64,000 bases of DNA from Tetragonia tetragonoides (taxonomy: Eukaryota > Streptophyta > Magnoliopsida > Caryophyllales > Aizoaceae): positions 19,348,501 through 19,412,500 of the forward strand of contig CM076146.1 of assembly GCA_038025085.1 (NCBI GenBank), read 5' to 3'. Under the pieces are notes generated by a model. The model was not told where the DNA came from. It did no database searches and saw only the letters and a list, made by a program, of their open reading frames with translations. Of the stretch, positions 1-10,568 are shown piece after piece. A program made the position numbers and the translations under genes. The stretch's first letter is position 1, and every line of letters starts with the position of its first letter.

Positions 1-1029
1 ATAAGGGTAATTCCGTGATTATACATAATATTATTTACTTAATCATCAAGAAAAATAACACCAATATTATGACGACTCTTGCATAATTCCCTTGTGGCCC
101 AACCCAGTTTTTCCTTCTTTTTTTTCCAGGCCAGTGTAAATTATGAGATAACTATAACAAAGTACACTTATTTATCATCAAAACTAAATTGACATAGCGG
201 TAAGTACTCCTCTTGTCAAGCGCGCAGTGAGAACTAATGATCATGATTTCGACTCTTGTCAAGCTCACAGTGAGAATTATTTGTAAGGGGTTATTCAATT
301 ACAGCTACCTTCTACTTATTCACTGTTAAAAAATATTCTACTAAGGACATTAATTCTACATAAATAACATATTCGCATTTTTAATAAGCTTATTTTACTA
401 AATTATTTTACTCGTATTTTTTTATGTTAATTTCGGCCCCACTACGCAAAATATTCGCCCCCTGGTGTAGTTGATATTCTAGGAGTGAGATGTTTGCGGG
501 ATCAAGCCCTTAGAAACATGAAACACTTTCTAGAAATACCAGTGTACGAGAAAAAAAAACTATGGAAGATTAGAAAGATGAAAGTTTGATACAAGAAATA
601 GTAAGCCGTATGAGTACAAACTGACTTATTTTAAACAGGCCAAAATGAATATCTTTCCTCTAATTATGATGTTTCTAGAGTAATGGAAAAAAGAAATCAC
701 ATAATACAAATCAGGTTCTGATAGGAGTAGACATACCCAATGCATAACTTTCAAACTAGGGTTTTTGAGAATTTGGATAATTATTTTCCAAAAGTTCCAT
801 CTCAAACTTTTCAAGTATATTATTAAGTTACGGAAAAATATATTTTTGTAAATTTTTCAGGCAAGGTAACTATTTAATTTAATTTTTAACAAAAAATAAG
901 GTTGAAAAATAGGAAATAAATAGAAATAATATCAGAAAAATTACAAATCACTACAAAAAGATTGGGAAATATTTTTGTGACCTCACTTTAATTTTTGAAA
1001 TAATTTTGAGACTTCACTCGAGTAGGAAA
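1..1029. repeat. AT-rich rDNA-spacer module, copy 1
   Basis: AT-rich non-coding sequence that recurs nearly line for line at 28950-29965 and 43680-44690, and in part at 15352-15690. It contains a tRNA-like box pair (189-255) and, at about 703-760, a stretch resembling chromovirus LTR sequence. It runs directly into the ~290-bp satellite, as the other copies do. Because related copies link the 18S upstream spacer to the 25S downstream flank, I read it as part of the rDNA intergenic spacer. No gene is visible. Confidence 0.75.
189..296 (+). other. tRNA/SINE-like A-box and B-box motif, copy 1
   Basis: A segment around 189-203 resembles a Pol III A box (here decayed: GACATAGCGGTAAGT), followed about 50 nt later by a B-box-like element at 244-254 (ATTTCGACTC). 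The better-kept copies at 29134 and 43871 read TGGCGTAGCGGTAAGT and G(T/A)GTTCGACTC. It could be a tRNA-derived SINE head fixed in the spacer repeat. No cloverleaf can be folded by eye, so it is not called as a tRNA gene. Confidence 0.35.
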
Positions 1030-1182
1030 TTTCGGCCATCACCCATGCTTTTGGTGTCCCGGCCCTTACATTGGTGTCCCGTAAAAACGCCCTTACAAGC
1101 CTATCATGGACCAGATAACCAATCCCGAGAGCCTGCCATGTCCCTTAGGGATGTCCTGTGCGATATGGTGTGAAAATATATA
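1030..1182. repeat. ~290-bp IGS satellite, partial monomer
   Basis: Starts with the variant first monomer (CGGCCCTTACATTGGTGTCC) seen also near 15718, 30000 and 44711. It continues through the CCCTTACAAGCC and GTGCGATATGG landmarks of the satellite and is cut off at 1182, where the gypsy LTR begins. The same monomer continues past this point (GAAAATATACAC) in the copies near 15800 and 30115, so the LTR interrupts it. Confidence 0.8.
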
Positions 1183-1652
1183 TGATACCCCAATATTTTC
1201 TATAATTATTATATTGATTTATAAATGATTTATAAATAGTTTCGGAGATTAAATCGTAATTATATTCAAGGATTCAATTTATTCAATTAAAGACATAATA
1301 AATTAATTATTATTATGGGACTTTCATAAATTGCATTTATCATTTTTGAGAAGTTTAATTAAAATGTTTTATATATGAATAAAAATTATTCATATAGTTT
1401 AATTAGTTTTAATTAGTTTTAATTTGCAATTTAAATTAGAAAATTATTAAATAAATTCCTAAACCCAATCGTATTTGACTTGGGTTGACTGAGGGCCTAT
1501 AGAAGGAAAAAGGTGAGACAATTGATCAGTTTTGCAAACTGAACCAAAACCCTCAAAGCTTTCTCTCTCTCACCCGAAACCTCTTTCTCTCTCTCCTCAC
1601 CGGCCTCCTTCTCTCTCTCCTCTCTCTACCGGCTCACCCTCACTCTCGCCGG

Positions 1653-1726
<74 letters not shown>

Positions 1727-3721
1727 CACGTGTTCTCGTCCCCCTCCCCTGTTCTGGTCGTCGCGCCGCTGTGAGCCACCACGGCGGCACCAGGCCGTGC
1801 CTGGGTGGTCGCTGGTGATGGCCCAAGGCCGCGACATGGCCCCTGCTCACTCTCTCTTCTATTCTCTCCTTCTTTCTCTCTTTCGAGTTTTTTCGTGTGA
1901 TCCGTGATGGGTCGGGTTATGGGTCCCTTGCATGGGTACCCATGACCTAGACCTAATTTTAAAGTTAGGGTTTCGTTTTTATATTTTTCGTAATTATTAA
2001 TTCGATTTTCAATATTTTCAATTTAATGTTTATATTTTTCTGCACTCATTCGGAATTGGAATTCGGATTTTCAAAATCCTAGATTGGTTGAAATAAATCA
2101 AGGAGTTTAATAAAATTATCATACACAGAATTTGTTACTGTTTGTTTTTTTGTATTTAATTAATACTGATTCGATAATTATTTTTAATTAGGAGCTAACG
2201 AGCAAGCGTGATTATTGTCGACCGTTGGAGCATACTTACTGTTGCTAGAGTTTTAGTGGTAAGCTCTCATTCCTACCTTCTTTCAAAGCCCCATCAAAAC
2301 TATTTTGATGTGTTATGTGCTAATTGGGTATTTGTTGTGAATTTAATATGCATAGCATGATTAAATTATATCGTCATTATTATGAGAATTATTAAGCATG
2401 ATTTACTGCTGTAAATATTAATTATAATTGGCATGTTGATTGTTATCATGTTTTTGGAATTAATTAGTCCATATGATGATTATTGGACAATTGTTGAATG
2501 ATGAATTATTAGTATTATTATGCTATGAATTATATGCTAATTGGTATGGGTATTATTGAGTGCTAGTGAGCACCTATATATTATCGTTTAATGTCTTTGG
2601 TGATTTGTGAATTTTTGGATATCATATTACCTTGCCGAAGTGCTGCCGAAATTGTGCTAGACATGCAACGTCATCATTATTGAATTAAAGCATGTTTAAT
2701 TCTCATCGTATTGAATTATCATTATCGTCGTTATTTACTATTTAATGTCAAGAGCATGAAATGAATTAGTAAGTTGTGGCCTCGTAGTACCACTATGTAA
2801 ACCAATGCAAATAATGTGAATTGAATTAAATGAGAGTAAGACTCGTAATCGATCCCTAGGAGTAGTCGAGCAATCGGGATTACACCTAATGGTGTACTTC
2901 AAGGAATGAGTGATTTCCAAGTTACTTATGGACACCTCACAGTGTATCTGGGACGGATCATTCCCCCTTTATTAAGTCCTCTATGCTCGTGTAATTGTAC
3001 TAGAGGTAGTGTGCACACTAGAGTCATTAAGTCCATGGCGTGATTGTATCTTCGATGAACAGTATGGGTAATCGCTGTTCTATTCGCTCTCTTACATCTC
3101 TCTAATCAAGACGGATTGTCTATGTCGTATTTCGTGTGATCACTATACAAGAATTGCATATAAAAGAATGTCGTTATGCGTATGCTTGATTATATGCTTA
3201 TGTGCGTATGCAAATGAATTTCAATGATTCTTCTAAAACCTCTGGTATGGTTTGCGAAATGTTTTCATTGGGTACGGATGATGTTTATTCAGTTTATCTG
3301 ATTTTTGTTTCTTTTCTTTTCTTTTGTATTTTGTTTCCGTCACGGAAACCAAAGTGCAGGTTTAGTTTATTGAGGACGTACAGCTTGGAAGGTAGAGTTG
3401 GCATCGATTTTCAGAACTCTTTCTATTCAGTTAGATCGTTGGGATTTTTATTGGATTTAGCCCTTTGAAGGCAAGTTGTAATAAATTGGTTTAATGGTTT
3501 TAGCTCACTATATAGACAACTCTGATATTAACTGTTTTAGATTGTTTAGTTCCGTAGTAAGTTCTTTTTGATGCCTAGTCTTTTTTTCTGCTTAGCATTT
3601 ACTCCTTAGTGATAAATGTTGCAGTGACGCACCCCGGGTTTGGGACGGTTCAGCGGTGTCGAGTCGTGCACAGCGACGTCGATAGCTCCCAGGGAACAGT
3701 TGCGAATTAAGGGGTGTTACA
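1183..3721 (+). repeat. 5' LTR of the Tekay-like element (2.54 kb)
   Basis: Begins TGATACCCCAATATT and ends GGGGTGTTACA, just before the primer-binding site. The first ~185 bp recur at 10382-10568 (3' LTR) and the whole LTR recurs inverted at 44763-47398. It contains a (CT)n run at 1656-1722 and a decayed TATA region near 1497 (GGCCTATAGAAGG). The inverted copy has a better TATA box (CTATATAAAG) at the matching place. The last ~100 bp are GC-rich and contain the CACCCCGGGTTTGGGACGG stretch. Confidence 0.92.
1656..1722 (+). repeat. (CT)n microsatellite inside the LTR
   Basis: About 33 uninterrupted CT dinucleotides in a pyrimidine-rich region downstream of the TATA region. The inverted family member has (GA)n at the same LTR position (46979-47050), so the microsatellite is a family feature. 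Confidence 0.97.
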
Positions 3722-3723
3722 AA

Positions 3724-3737
3724 TGGTATCAGAGCCC
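3724..3737 (+). promoter_or_regulatory. Primer-binding site (tRNA-iMet)
   Basis: TGGTATCAGAGCCC starts two bases after the LTR end. It is the standard plant primer-binding site complementary to the 3' end of initiator methionine tRNA, from which minus-strand cDNA starts. Confidence 0.93.
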
Positions 3738-3896
3738 TAGGTTTAAAAAGGTTGCTTAATATTAATTAATGAATTAATAAAGATTAGTTTCATTTTGGGG
3801 AAAATAAAATATAATTAAAGCCGTGGAGCCTAGTAGTCCTAGAAGATAGGAATTATTTGAAATCCCTTTGCTTGTGATTTATAAAGTTCTTATTGT

Positions 3897-4844
3897 TTGA
3901 TTGTCTACCTGTGGGTGGTATGGAAAAGAATAACTACGCGGATGACGATTGCACACGAAAGGGCACGCGCCCTAGCTCATCATGCACAATTAGTAGAGTA
4001 TGTCGTTTCATTGGACAGCGAGTCGACAGGAAACGACGCGAGTGTGCGCCACGAGGCCGCCCAAGACCGCGCCATACACGAGGAGATCGCGCGCGATGAG
4101 GCCGCACACCCCGCGCCTGTACCCGCGCCAGTTGCCGCACCCGCCGCACATGTAGTTGATGAAGAGGAAGATCCCTCTAAGTCCGAGCCTGCGTATGCAC
4201 CACCGGAAGAGAATGATGATATGCCGGATTTGGAAGATACTAGTGCCGAGAGCGACAACAACATTGCGCCTACTCGTGCAGCTACTGGTGCACCTATCCC
4301 TGCTGCAAATTGGTCTCCTCCTGTGGAGCCATTCTTTGCTACTGACGCTGAGCTCGAGGAAATACGTATGTACATACGACGTGCTTATACTACGAGCGAG
4401 CGTTATCAGTACGAGAATCGCACGAGTCTACACGAAGGCTTTTGGGTAGAGCTACTGCTAGCTGGTCTGCCTAACATCCATCCATGGATGGGACTCAAGG
4501 AGAAGTACGACGACGTAGTCTCCAAGAGTGGTCACTTGCACGATAAGAAGTACAGAGAAGGTACGAGAGGGTCTCTCTGCTTTAGAGGCGTCGCAACTGA
4601 GTTATGCCTATCCGAGTTCGAGTGGAAGGTGAACCGTGTGCTAGTACCTGCGCCGAAGGGAATGTGCGAGTACTGTTGGACGAAGAAACGCAAGCAAGCC
4701 GATGATTTTAGGAAGCGTTTCATGCCCCAGAAATTCGGTGGATATGCTTATCCATACACGCCCTGCAAGGAAGTGAAGCCTAGGAGGAAGGACGATCATG
4801 ATGAGTCCCCTAGCGCGAAGAAAATGTGTGCTAGTGTTAAGTAG
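3897..4844 (+). CDS. Extra ORF between primer site and gag, 315 aa, unknown function
   Basis: An uninterrupted ORF in the untranslated leader, before gag, where gypsy elements normally have none. The first ~15 residues may not be used; a later Met (residue 16) is an alternative start. Residues ~25-90 are rich in Ala, Glu, His and Pro (alternating HEEIARDEAAH-type charge), and residues ~85-125 are acidic. From ~145 there is a compact, non-repetitive region with many aromatic residues (HEGFWVELLLAGLPNIHPWM) and a CEYCW pair near 252 followed by basic residues, ending in a Lys-rich tail that could be a nuclear signal. I do not recognise the family. It stays open over 948 nt while gag and pol beside it are broken, which suggests recent constraint or chance. 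Ogre elements also carry an ORF ahead of gag, but I see no clear similarity. Confidence 0.6.
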   Translation: MIVYLWVVWKRITTRMTIAHERARALAHHAQLVEYVVSLDSESTGNDASVRHEAAQDRAIHEEIARDEAAHPAPVPAPVAAPAAHVVDEEEDPSKSEPAYAPPEENDDMPDLEDTSAESDNNIAPTRAATGAPIPAANWSPPVEPFFATDAELEEIRMYIRRAYTTSERYQYENRTSLHEGFWVELLLAGLPNIHPWMGLKEKYDDVVSKSGHLHDKKYREGTRGSLCFRGVATELCLSEFEWKVNRVLVPAPKGMCEYCWTKKRKQADDFRKRFMPQKFGGYAYPYTPCKEVKPRRKDDHDESPSAKKMCASVK

Positions 4845-5540
4845 AACTAGATTATTGCCTTATTAGTTTACTTGATTTTTATTGAACTTTTAGCTATTGT
4901 GATGGCCCTGCGTGGTCAATATTGATGTTGGTGTAGTTTCATAGGCAACAAATATTTATGATTGTTATTTACTTGCAATTTGTCTCATTGCAAGACTACT
5001 TCATTTAATTATATGAAATCGTTGAGAATTTGTTTTATATGATCGTTTTATCACATAATTGCATGGTTGACAAATAGCTTCGTAATGCTATCTCGTATTG
5101 CCTAGACATGATGGGAAATCCATGTCGGAATTGTGGCGAAATTTTCATTGAGCATGATCATATTAATTGTGAGCCAAAAGCTAAACATGTATTGTATGCA
5201 ATCAAATGTCATTGTTTATTGCCCTACTAAAATAGTATGGAGCCTCGATGTGTGAATTGTGAATGTTATTGCTTATTAATCGTATGAGACCAATGTGTCT
5301 ACTTTGTTATTGCATATCGAACTATTATGCATGAGAACTAAGAACATTCAAAGTAAGTATGTTGCTTAGACCTATAGTGTAAGGTCGATCATTGGAACGT
5401 ATATGCTATCTGCTAAATGTCAAGAGAAAGGTTTCAATTATAACCTATATATCTCAACTAGACCTCAATATGGGTCGAATGTGCCAATTTTGCTGAAATG
5501 GTGATCAACCATTGCTCTTTTATGTCTCAGATTTGTTTTA
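4845..5540 (+). other. AT-rich leader between extra ORF and gag
   Basis: About 700 bp without an ORF of note, made of A/T-rich sequence with scattered short near-repeats. It ends at the gag ATG in the context TTTTAATGGCAACT. I see no gene or promoter I can support. Confidence 0.6.
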
Positions 5541-6410
5541 ATGGCAACTAACGACCGACTCGCGAGGCTAGAAGTAGGACTCACTAACGTGGTCGAGCAC
5601 ATCATGCGCCAGCTAGAGCGCCAAGAGCAAGATCACAACGCACAGAACCCTAAGACGCGCAACTTTAGGGATTTCAATGCACTCAAACCTAAGACGTTTG
5701 AGGGTGGCTCCGAGCCCACCAAGCTTGAGAACTGGATTATAGAGTTCGAAAAGTTGTTCAAGGCGACTAGTCGGCCCAACAACATGAAGGTCAACACCGC
5801 TACGTACTACCTTAAGGGTGAAGCGAACAAGTGGTGGAGCGATGTGGGCACTGATCTACTCGCCATTGAAGAATACGGGTGGACCGAGTTCAAAGAGTCT
5901 ATTCGTGAGAGGTTCTATCCGAGAGCTATCCGTCGCCAGAAGCAACGGGAATTCGAGAACATCTATCAAGGAAAGCTATCTATAGCTGAGTAAGCAACAA
6001 AGTTCAACGAGCTTGTTGCTTTTGCACCTAACTTGGTGACGACCGAAACTGAGCGTGTCGAGAGGTTTGAAGATGGTCTAAAGTGGGACATACATCGTTA
6101 TGTTATGGGAAACTCGCTGACGTTCCAAGGATTGTACGAGAAAGCCTTGAACCAAGAGCGTGCTGTGGATCGTAGTGATTCGTTGCTCGTGAACATAGAC
6201 GCGACGAAGGGAGTTCTTCCTAGTCGAATGGCGCAGACAAGAGGCCAAGACCTAACAACAATCACAACAACCAAGGCGGTAGTCAGAACCACAACGGGAA
6301 CAGGAATCGTGACTCGAACAGTCATAGAGCTACGATCTTAGCTAGGAGGAATACGCCTTGTAGTCGCTGCAACAAGACGCATCCTGGCAAGAACAGTCGT
6401 GGCGATGTGC
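5541..6410 (+). pseudogene. gag capsid region (Tekay-like element)
   Basis: Encodes the retrotransposon Gag capsid. The protein starts MATNDRLARLEVGL and has the Retrotrans_gag core: FNALKPKTFEG, then LENWIIEFEKLF, YYLKGEANKWW and FKESIRERFYP. An in-frame TAA at 5991-5993 interrupts it. The same frame then continues (FNELVAFAPNLV, RVERFEDGLKWDI) to about 6235, where a frameshift moves the Asn/His-rich linker into the frame that carries the zinc knuckle. Gag would assemble the cytoplasmic virus-like particle. With one stop and one shift this copy cannot make it. Confidence 0.9.
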
Positions 6411-7495
6411 TTCAATGCTACGAGTGCACCAAGCCTGGTCATAAAGCTTCTGAATGCTGGAGTCGTAGAAGGAACGACAATGGTCAGAACCGCGATAATA
6501 ACTACAATCGTGGTGGAAATGGAAATGGTAATCGTGGAAATGGTGGTAACTACCGTGGAGATGGGGGTTACAACAACAACAACCGCAACAATACTGCTGG
6601 TCCTGCTGCGAACAATCAAGCACTACTTCCTAGACCTGCCAACCCCGTGCAGAACAACAACAACAACAACAACAACAGAGGGGTAAATGGAAGGGTTTAT
6701 GTGCTGAATCGCAATGAAGCTGAAGCGAATCCGAATGTGATCGCTGGTACTTTTCTTTTTAACTCTCAACCTGCTTTTGTTTTGTTTGATAGTGGTGCAA
6801 TGCATTATGTTCTTTCTAAGAGCTTTGAATCTAAGATAGGTTTAGAGCCTAGTTCTGTGTATAGTGCAAACATTAGGATGCCAGATGGAACGATTGTTAA
6901 TTGTAAAGCGTTGTATGAAAAGTGTCTGATTAGGATAGCTGGTTCCGATTTGCCGAAAGATTTGATTCAGATGGATTTGAAGGATTTCGACGTGATATTA
7001 GGAATGGATTGGTTATACAAGTATAGGGCTAAGATTGAGTGCTTTGAACAACGTGTGTTGTTGCGTGGACCGAAAGGTAGGAGGATTACCTACAAAGGAG
7101 TTGTCATCAAGCGAAAGTTGAAGGTAGTGGCGACCTTGAAAGGAAAGGAGTGTATGACTAAAGGTGAAGAGATTTACCTATGTCATGTGGTGGATACAAG
7201 TCGAGAAGCCGAAGTTTCTAAACCTATTCCAGTTGTGTCGGAATACGCTGACGTCTTTCCAGACGAGATTCCAGGAATGCCTCCGCAATGCATTATCGAC
7301 TTCACGATCGATTTAGCTCCAGGTTTTGCTCCGATCTCGAAAGCTCCGTATCGTATGGCTCTTGCAGAGATGAAAGAACTGAAGACGCAGCTAGAGGAAC
7401 TACTAGAGAAGGGATACATACATCCTAGTGTATCGCCTTGGGGGGCTCCTAATTTGTTGTGCGTAAGAAGGACGGTAGTATTAGACTGTGTATAG
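6407..7495 (+). pseudogene. Zinc knuckle, protease and N-terminal RT part of pol
   Basis: In one open frame: a CCHC zinc knuckle (CYECTKPGHKASEC, 6413-6454), an Asn/Gly-rich linker with a CAA/AAC run at about 6652-6675, the aspartic protease site DSGA (6788-6799, in VLFDSGAMHYVLS) and the second protease landmark DVILGMDWL (~6991). The RT entry region follows (YADVFPDEIPGMPP, then ELLEKGYIHPSVSPWGAP). A frameshift near 7455 ends the frame. Usual gypsy proteases have DSGATHSF, so Met at the Thr position is unusual. The product would process Gag-Pol if it were whole. Confidence 0.9.
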
Positions 7496-8131
7496 ACTAC
7501 CGCGAGCTAAACAAGATTACGATCAAGAATCGTTATCCACTGCTGAGGATTGACGATCTATTCAACCAACTGCGTGGAGCGACTGTCTTCTCAAAGACCG
7601 ACTTATGTTCAGGATACCATCAACTCATGATTTCCGAGCCTGACATTGCAAAGACTGCGTTTAGGACGAGGTATGGACACTATGGGTTCACGGTGATGCC
7701 TTTTGGGTTGACGAACGCACCTGTGAAGTTTATGGATTTGATGAATGGTACATTCCAGCCTTATCTCGATCAGTTCTTAGTTGTCTTTATTGACGATATT
7801 TTGGTCTATTCGAAGAACGCTGCTGAGCACGAGCAACACTTGTGAACCGTTTTGGAGATTCTACAACGACATCAGTTATACGCGAAGTTGTCGAAGTGCG
7901 AGTTTTGGTTAGAAATTGTTTCTTTCTTAGGACACGTGGTGTCTAAGAGTGGAGTTGCTGTTGATCAGGAAAAGATTAGAGCTGTTATGGACTGGTCCGC
8001 ACCAAAGAGCGTGACCGAGGTTTAATGTTTTCTTGGGTTAGTTGGTTACTATCGTATGTTTGTGGAAGGATTTTCCAAGATAGCGCAGCCTATTCGTATG
8101 GTCTGAAAAGTGTGAAGCTGCTTTTTAGGAG
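7459..8131 (+). pseudogene. Reverse transcriptase core of pol (Tekay-like)
   Basis: RT continues after the frameshift: [28 protein letters not shown], and the catalytic FIDD (7786-7797) in [15 protein letters not shown] at 7843-7845 interrupts it, and the same frame then reads [31 protein letters not shown], with further stops near 8023 and 8103. Near 8100 about ten codons of the RT/RNase H connection appear missing compared with the family. The enzyme would copy the element RNA into cDNA, but this copy is dead. Confidence 0.9.
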
Positions 8132-8602
8132 TTGAAGAAACGTCTTACGAGCGCGCCGATTTTGATTTTGCCATCGGGAACTGAAGGGTACGAAGTCTAT
8201 AGTGTTGCGTCTAAGCATGGCTTAGGTTGTGTTTTGATGCAACATGGAAAGGTAGTGGCTTATGCCTCAAGACAACTGAAGAAGCACGAGGATAATTACC
8301 CTACTCACGACTTAGAGCTCGCTGCTGTCGTATTTGCCTTGAAGATTTGGCGACACTATCTCTATGGTTTTGCTGTCAAGATGTTTACGGACCACAAGAG
8401 TCTGAAGTACATATTCACGCAAAAGGAGTTGAATATGCGACAAAGAAGATGGCTAGAGTTGTTGACAGAGTACGACGTCGAGATAAAGTATCACGAAGGG
8501 AAAGCTAACGTGGTAGCTGACGCTTTGAGTAGAAAGACTCGTCATATGTTGAATACTTCCTTAGTACTTCCAAAGGAGAATATCGTGACTTGCAGAGTCT
8601 AG
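8132..8602 (+). pseudogene. RNase H domain of pol (Tekay-like)
   Basis: Open reading of 156 aa with the LTR-element RNase H landmarks: [57 protein letters not shown], and the connection ending [10 protein letters not shown]. The first catalytic Asp, normally in a DAS triplet, is Val here (SVASKHGLG), so the active site is lost even though the frame is open. The domain would remove RNA from the RNA:DNA hybrid. Confidence 0.9.
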
Positions 8603-9747
8603 ACCTGGAGATTGTGCTGAAAGGTGACGTTCAATGTACCTTAGCGCATATGTCAGTTCGACCAACCTTACTCGACGAGACCAAGGGTAAACAGAGTTCA
8701 GATGAGGATCTTCAACGAATTCTACACCACAAGGACGAGAGTAGATCCGAGGACTTTTCTATTGGTCAAGACGGTGTCTTGAGATTTCGTGATCGTGTCT
8801 ATGTGCCGAATGACCCGGATATCAAGAGTCAGATTCTGAGTGAAGCTCACAATACGCCTTATTCTGTACATCCTGGTGGAGACAAGCTTTACAAAGATCT
8901 TCGCCAAATGTTTTGGTGGAAAGGTATGAAACAAGATGTCTCTGAGTTCGTAGCTAAGTGCCTGACATGCCAAAAGGTCAAGATCGAACACAAGAGACTT
9001 GGTGGAATGGTTCAATCGCTCGAACTTCCTACGTGGAAATGGAATTCAATTTCAATGGACTTTGTCATGGGTTTACCATTGACACAGAAGAAGAAGAACG
9101 CCATTTGGGTAGTTGTGGATCGTTTGACGAAAGTTGCGAGATTCATCCCAATGAATGACACTTGGGAAATGGAGAAGCTAGCGGATGCTTACGTTAAGGA
9201 AGTCATGAGACTTCATGGTGTTCCAGAGGATATCGTTTCAGATAGGGACTCGAGGTTTCGATCTCATATTTGGCAAAAATTGCAAGAAGCTTTTGGAAGC
9301 AAGTTGAAGTTCAGTACTGCGTTTCATCCTGCGACTGATGGTCAAATGGAAAGAACGATTCAGACTTTGGAGGATATGCTACGAGCGTGTGCTCTTGAGT
9401 ATCAAGGCTCATGGGATACAAACATTCTGTTGATCGAATTTTCTTACAACAATAGTTATCATTCAAGCATTGATCGAGCACCATATGAAGCTTTGTATGG
9501 TAGGAAGTGTAGATCGCCCGTGTGTTGGAATGACATTAGTGAAACTGCAGTTTTGGGTCCTGAGATGATCCAGCAGATCGTCGATGTGGTCAAAGTGATT
9601 GAAGCAAAGATGCGTAGTGCACAAGATCGCCAGAAATCGTACGCTGATAGAGGTCGTAGACCTGAAGAGTTTGAGGTAGGAAGCAAGGTACTTTTGCGAG
9701 TATCTCCTACCAAAGGTGTCATGCGTTTTGGCCGTAAGGGAAGTTAA
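8590..9747 (+). pseudogene. Integrase region of pol (Tekay-like)
   Basis: A 385-codon open stretch with a complete-looking integrase: HHCC zinc motif (AHNTPYSVHPG and CLTCQK), catalytic D, D, E in SMDFVMGLP (~9056), SDRDSRF (~9240) and GQMERTIQ (~9342), then the GPY/F-type region (EEFEVGSKVLLRVSPTKGVMRFG). A frameshift at about 9742 cuts off the tail. Integrase would join cDNA ends to chromosomal DNA. The 8590 boundary is just the open frame; in the ancestral polyprotein it is fused to RNase H. Confidence 0.9.
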
Positions 9748-10112
9748 GTCCTCGCTACATTGGTCCTTACGAGATCCTGGAAAGGATTGGTGAGGTTGCT
9801 TATCGACTAGCTTTACATGTGGAACTTGCAAATGTCCGTAGTGTGTTTCATGTAGCCCAATTGAAGCGATACGTACATGATCTAACTCATGTTGTTGAAC
9901 CTGAAACGATTGATCTCGATGAAAGTTTGACTTATGAAGAGCGTCCTATCAAGATAGTGGATCGCAAAGAGCGCTGAACTCGAAAAAAGACTATTCCTAT
10001 CGTCAAAGTCGTTTGGTCTCGACAAGGTTAAGAGGAAGCAACATGGAAAGCTGAATCCATGATGCGCGAGAAGTATCCAGACCTCTTCCTAGAAGGTACT
10101 AGTCCCACTTGA
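9748..10112 (+). pseudogene. Integrase C-terminal tail, chromodomain-like (Tekay-like)
   Basis: After the frameshift the tail reads LSPRYIGPYEILERIGEVAYRL, VFHVAQLKRYVHD, LTYEERPIKIVDRKER, then EEATWKAESMMREKYPDLF, ending at TGA 10110-10112. Two in-frame stops lie near 9976 and 10030. The YEERPIKIVDRKER to EEATWKAE stretch matches the chromodomain-like end of Tekay/Del chromoviruses, which may guide integration to heterochromatin. The minus-strand family member has this tail uninterrupted (47679-47972). Confidence 0.85.
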
Positions 10113-10381
10113 GTTGCGGGACGAATCTCTTTTTAAGGAGGCTAGAATGTCACGCCCTGAAATTTCGTCTTTTTGCGTGTTTTGTTTATCATTTCGCATG
10201 TCAAAGCATTGCATGGTGCATGCAAATCAATTTAGAATCACGATCGAATTTGGTCATCTTGCATATGTTAGCGTCGTAAAATTTTTTTATACCTTCGTAT
10301 GGTAAACTCGTTTTGTTTTTGGAAGTGATTACTTCATGTCTCAAGTTTCGGGACGAAACTTCTTTTAAGGAGGGTAGAATG
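10113..10381 (+). promoter_or_regulatory. 3' UTR with two polypurine-tract modules
   Basis: A module of the form GGGACGAA...TTTTAAGGAGG(C/G)TAGAATG occurs twice, at about 10118-10150 and 10350-10381. Only the second abuts the LTR (TGATACCCC). The first is followed by TCACGCCCTGAAATTTCG, which resembles the start of other Tekay-type LTRs. Both modules also occur in the minus-strand family member (47645-47690 and 47398-47447). Confidence 0.8.
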
Positions 10382-10568
10382 TGATACCCCAATATTTTCT
10401 ATAATTATTATATTGATTTATAAATGATTTATAAATAGTTTTGGAGATTAAATCGTAACTATATTAAAGGATTCGATTTATTCAATTAAAGCCATAATAA
10501 TATTAATTAATATTATGGGACTTTCATAAATTGCATTTATCAGTTTTGAGGAGTTTAATTAAAATGTT
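10382..10568 (+). repeat. 3' LTR remnant of the Tekay-like element
   Basis: Matches the first ~185 bp of the 5' LTR with scattered differences, then stops abruptly at TTAAAATGTTTA, where the 21-bp minisatellite starts. The rest of the LTR (over 2.3 kb) is missing. Confidence 0.92.

Larger units (their letters stand above)
1183..10568 (+). mobile_element. Ty3/gypsy chromovirus, Tekay/Del-like, with decayed gag-pol
   Basis: A plus-strand LTR retrotransposon with a full 5' LTR (1183-3721), a primer-binding site (3724), an extra ORF, gag, and pol in the gypsy order protease, RT, RNase H, integrase, C-terminal tail, then a polypurine tract and a 3' LTR cut short at about 10568. The long LTR, Met-tRNA primer site and chromovirus-like C-terminus suggest the Tekay/Del lineage; that assignment is by appearance. 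Several stops and frameshifts mean it cannot move by itself. A second member of the family lies on the minus strand at 44763-48215. The truncated 3' LTR prevents testing the target-site duplication. Confidence 0.93.

Noticed and set aside
1532..1850. Ser/Leu-rich and Arg/Glu-rich ORFs around the CT run
   Set aside because: Created by the (CT)n microsatellite in the LTR; the inverted copy at 46607-47066 gives mirror products.
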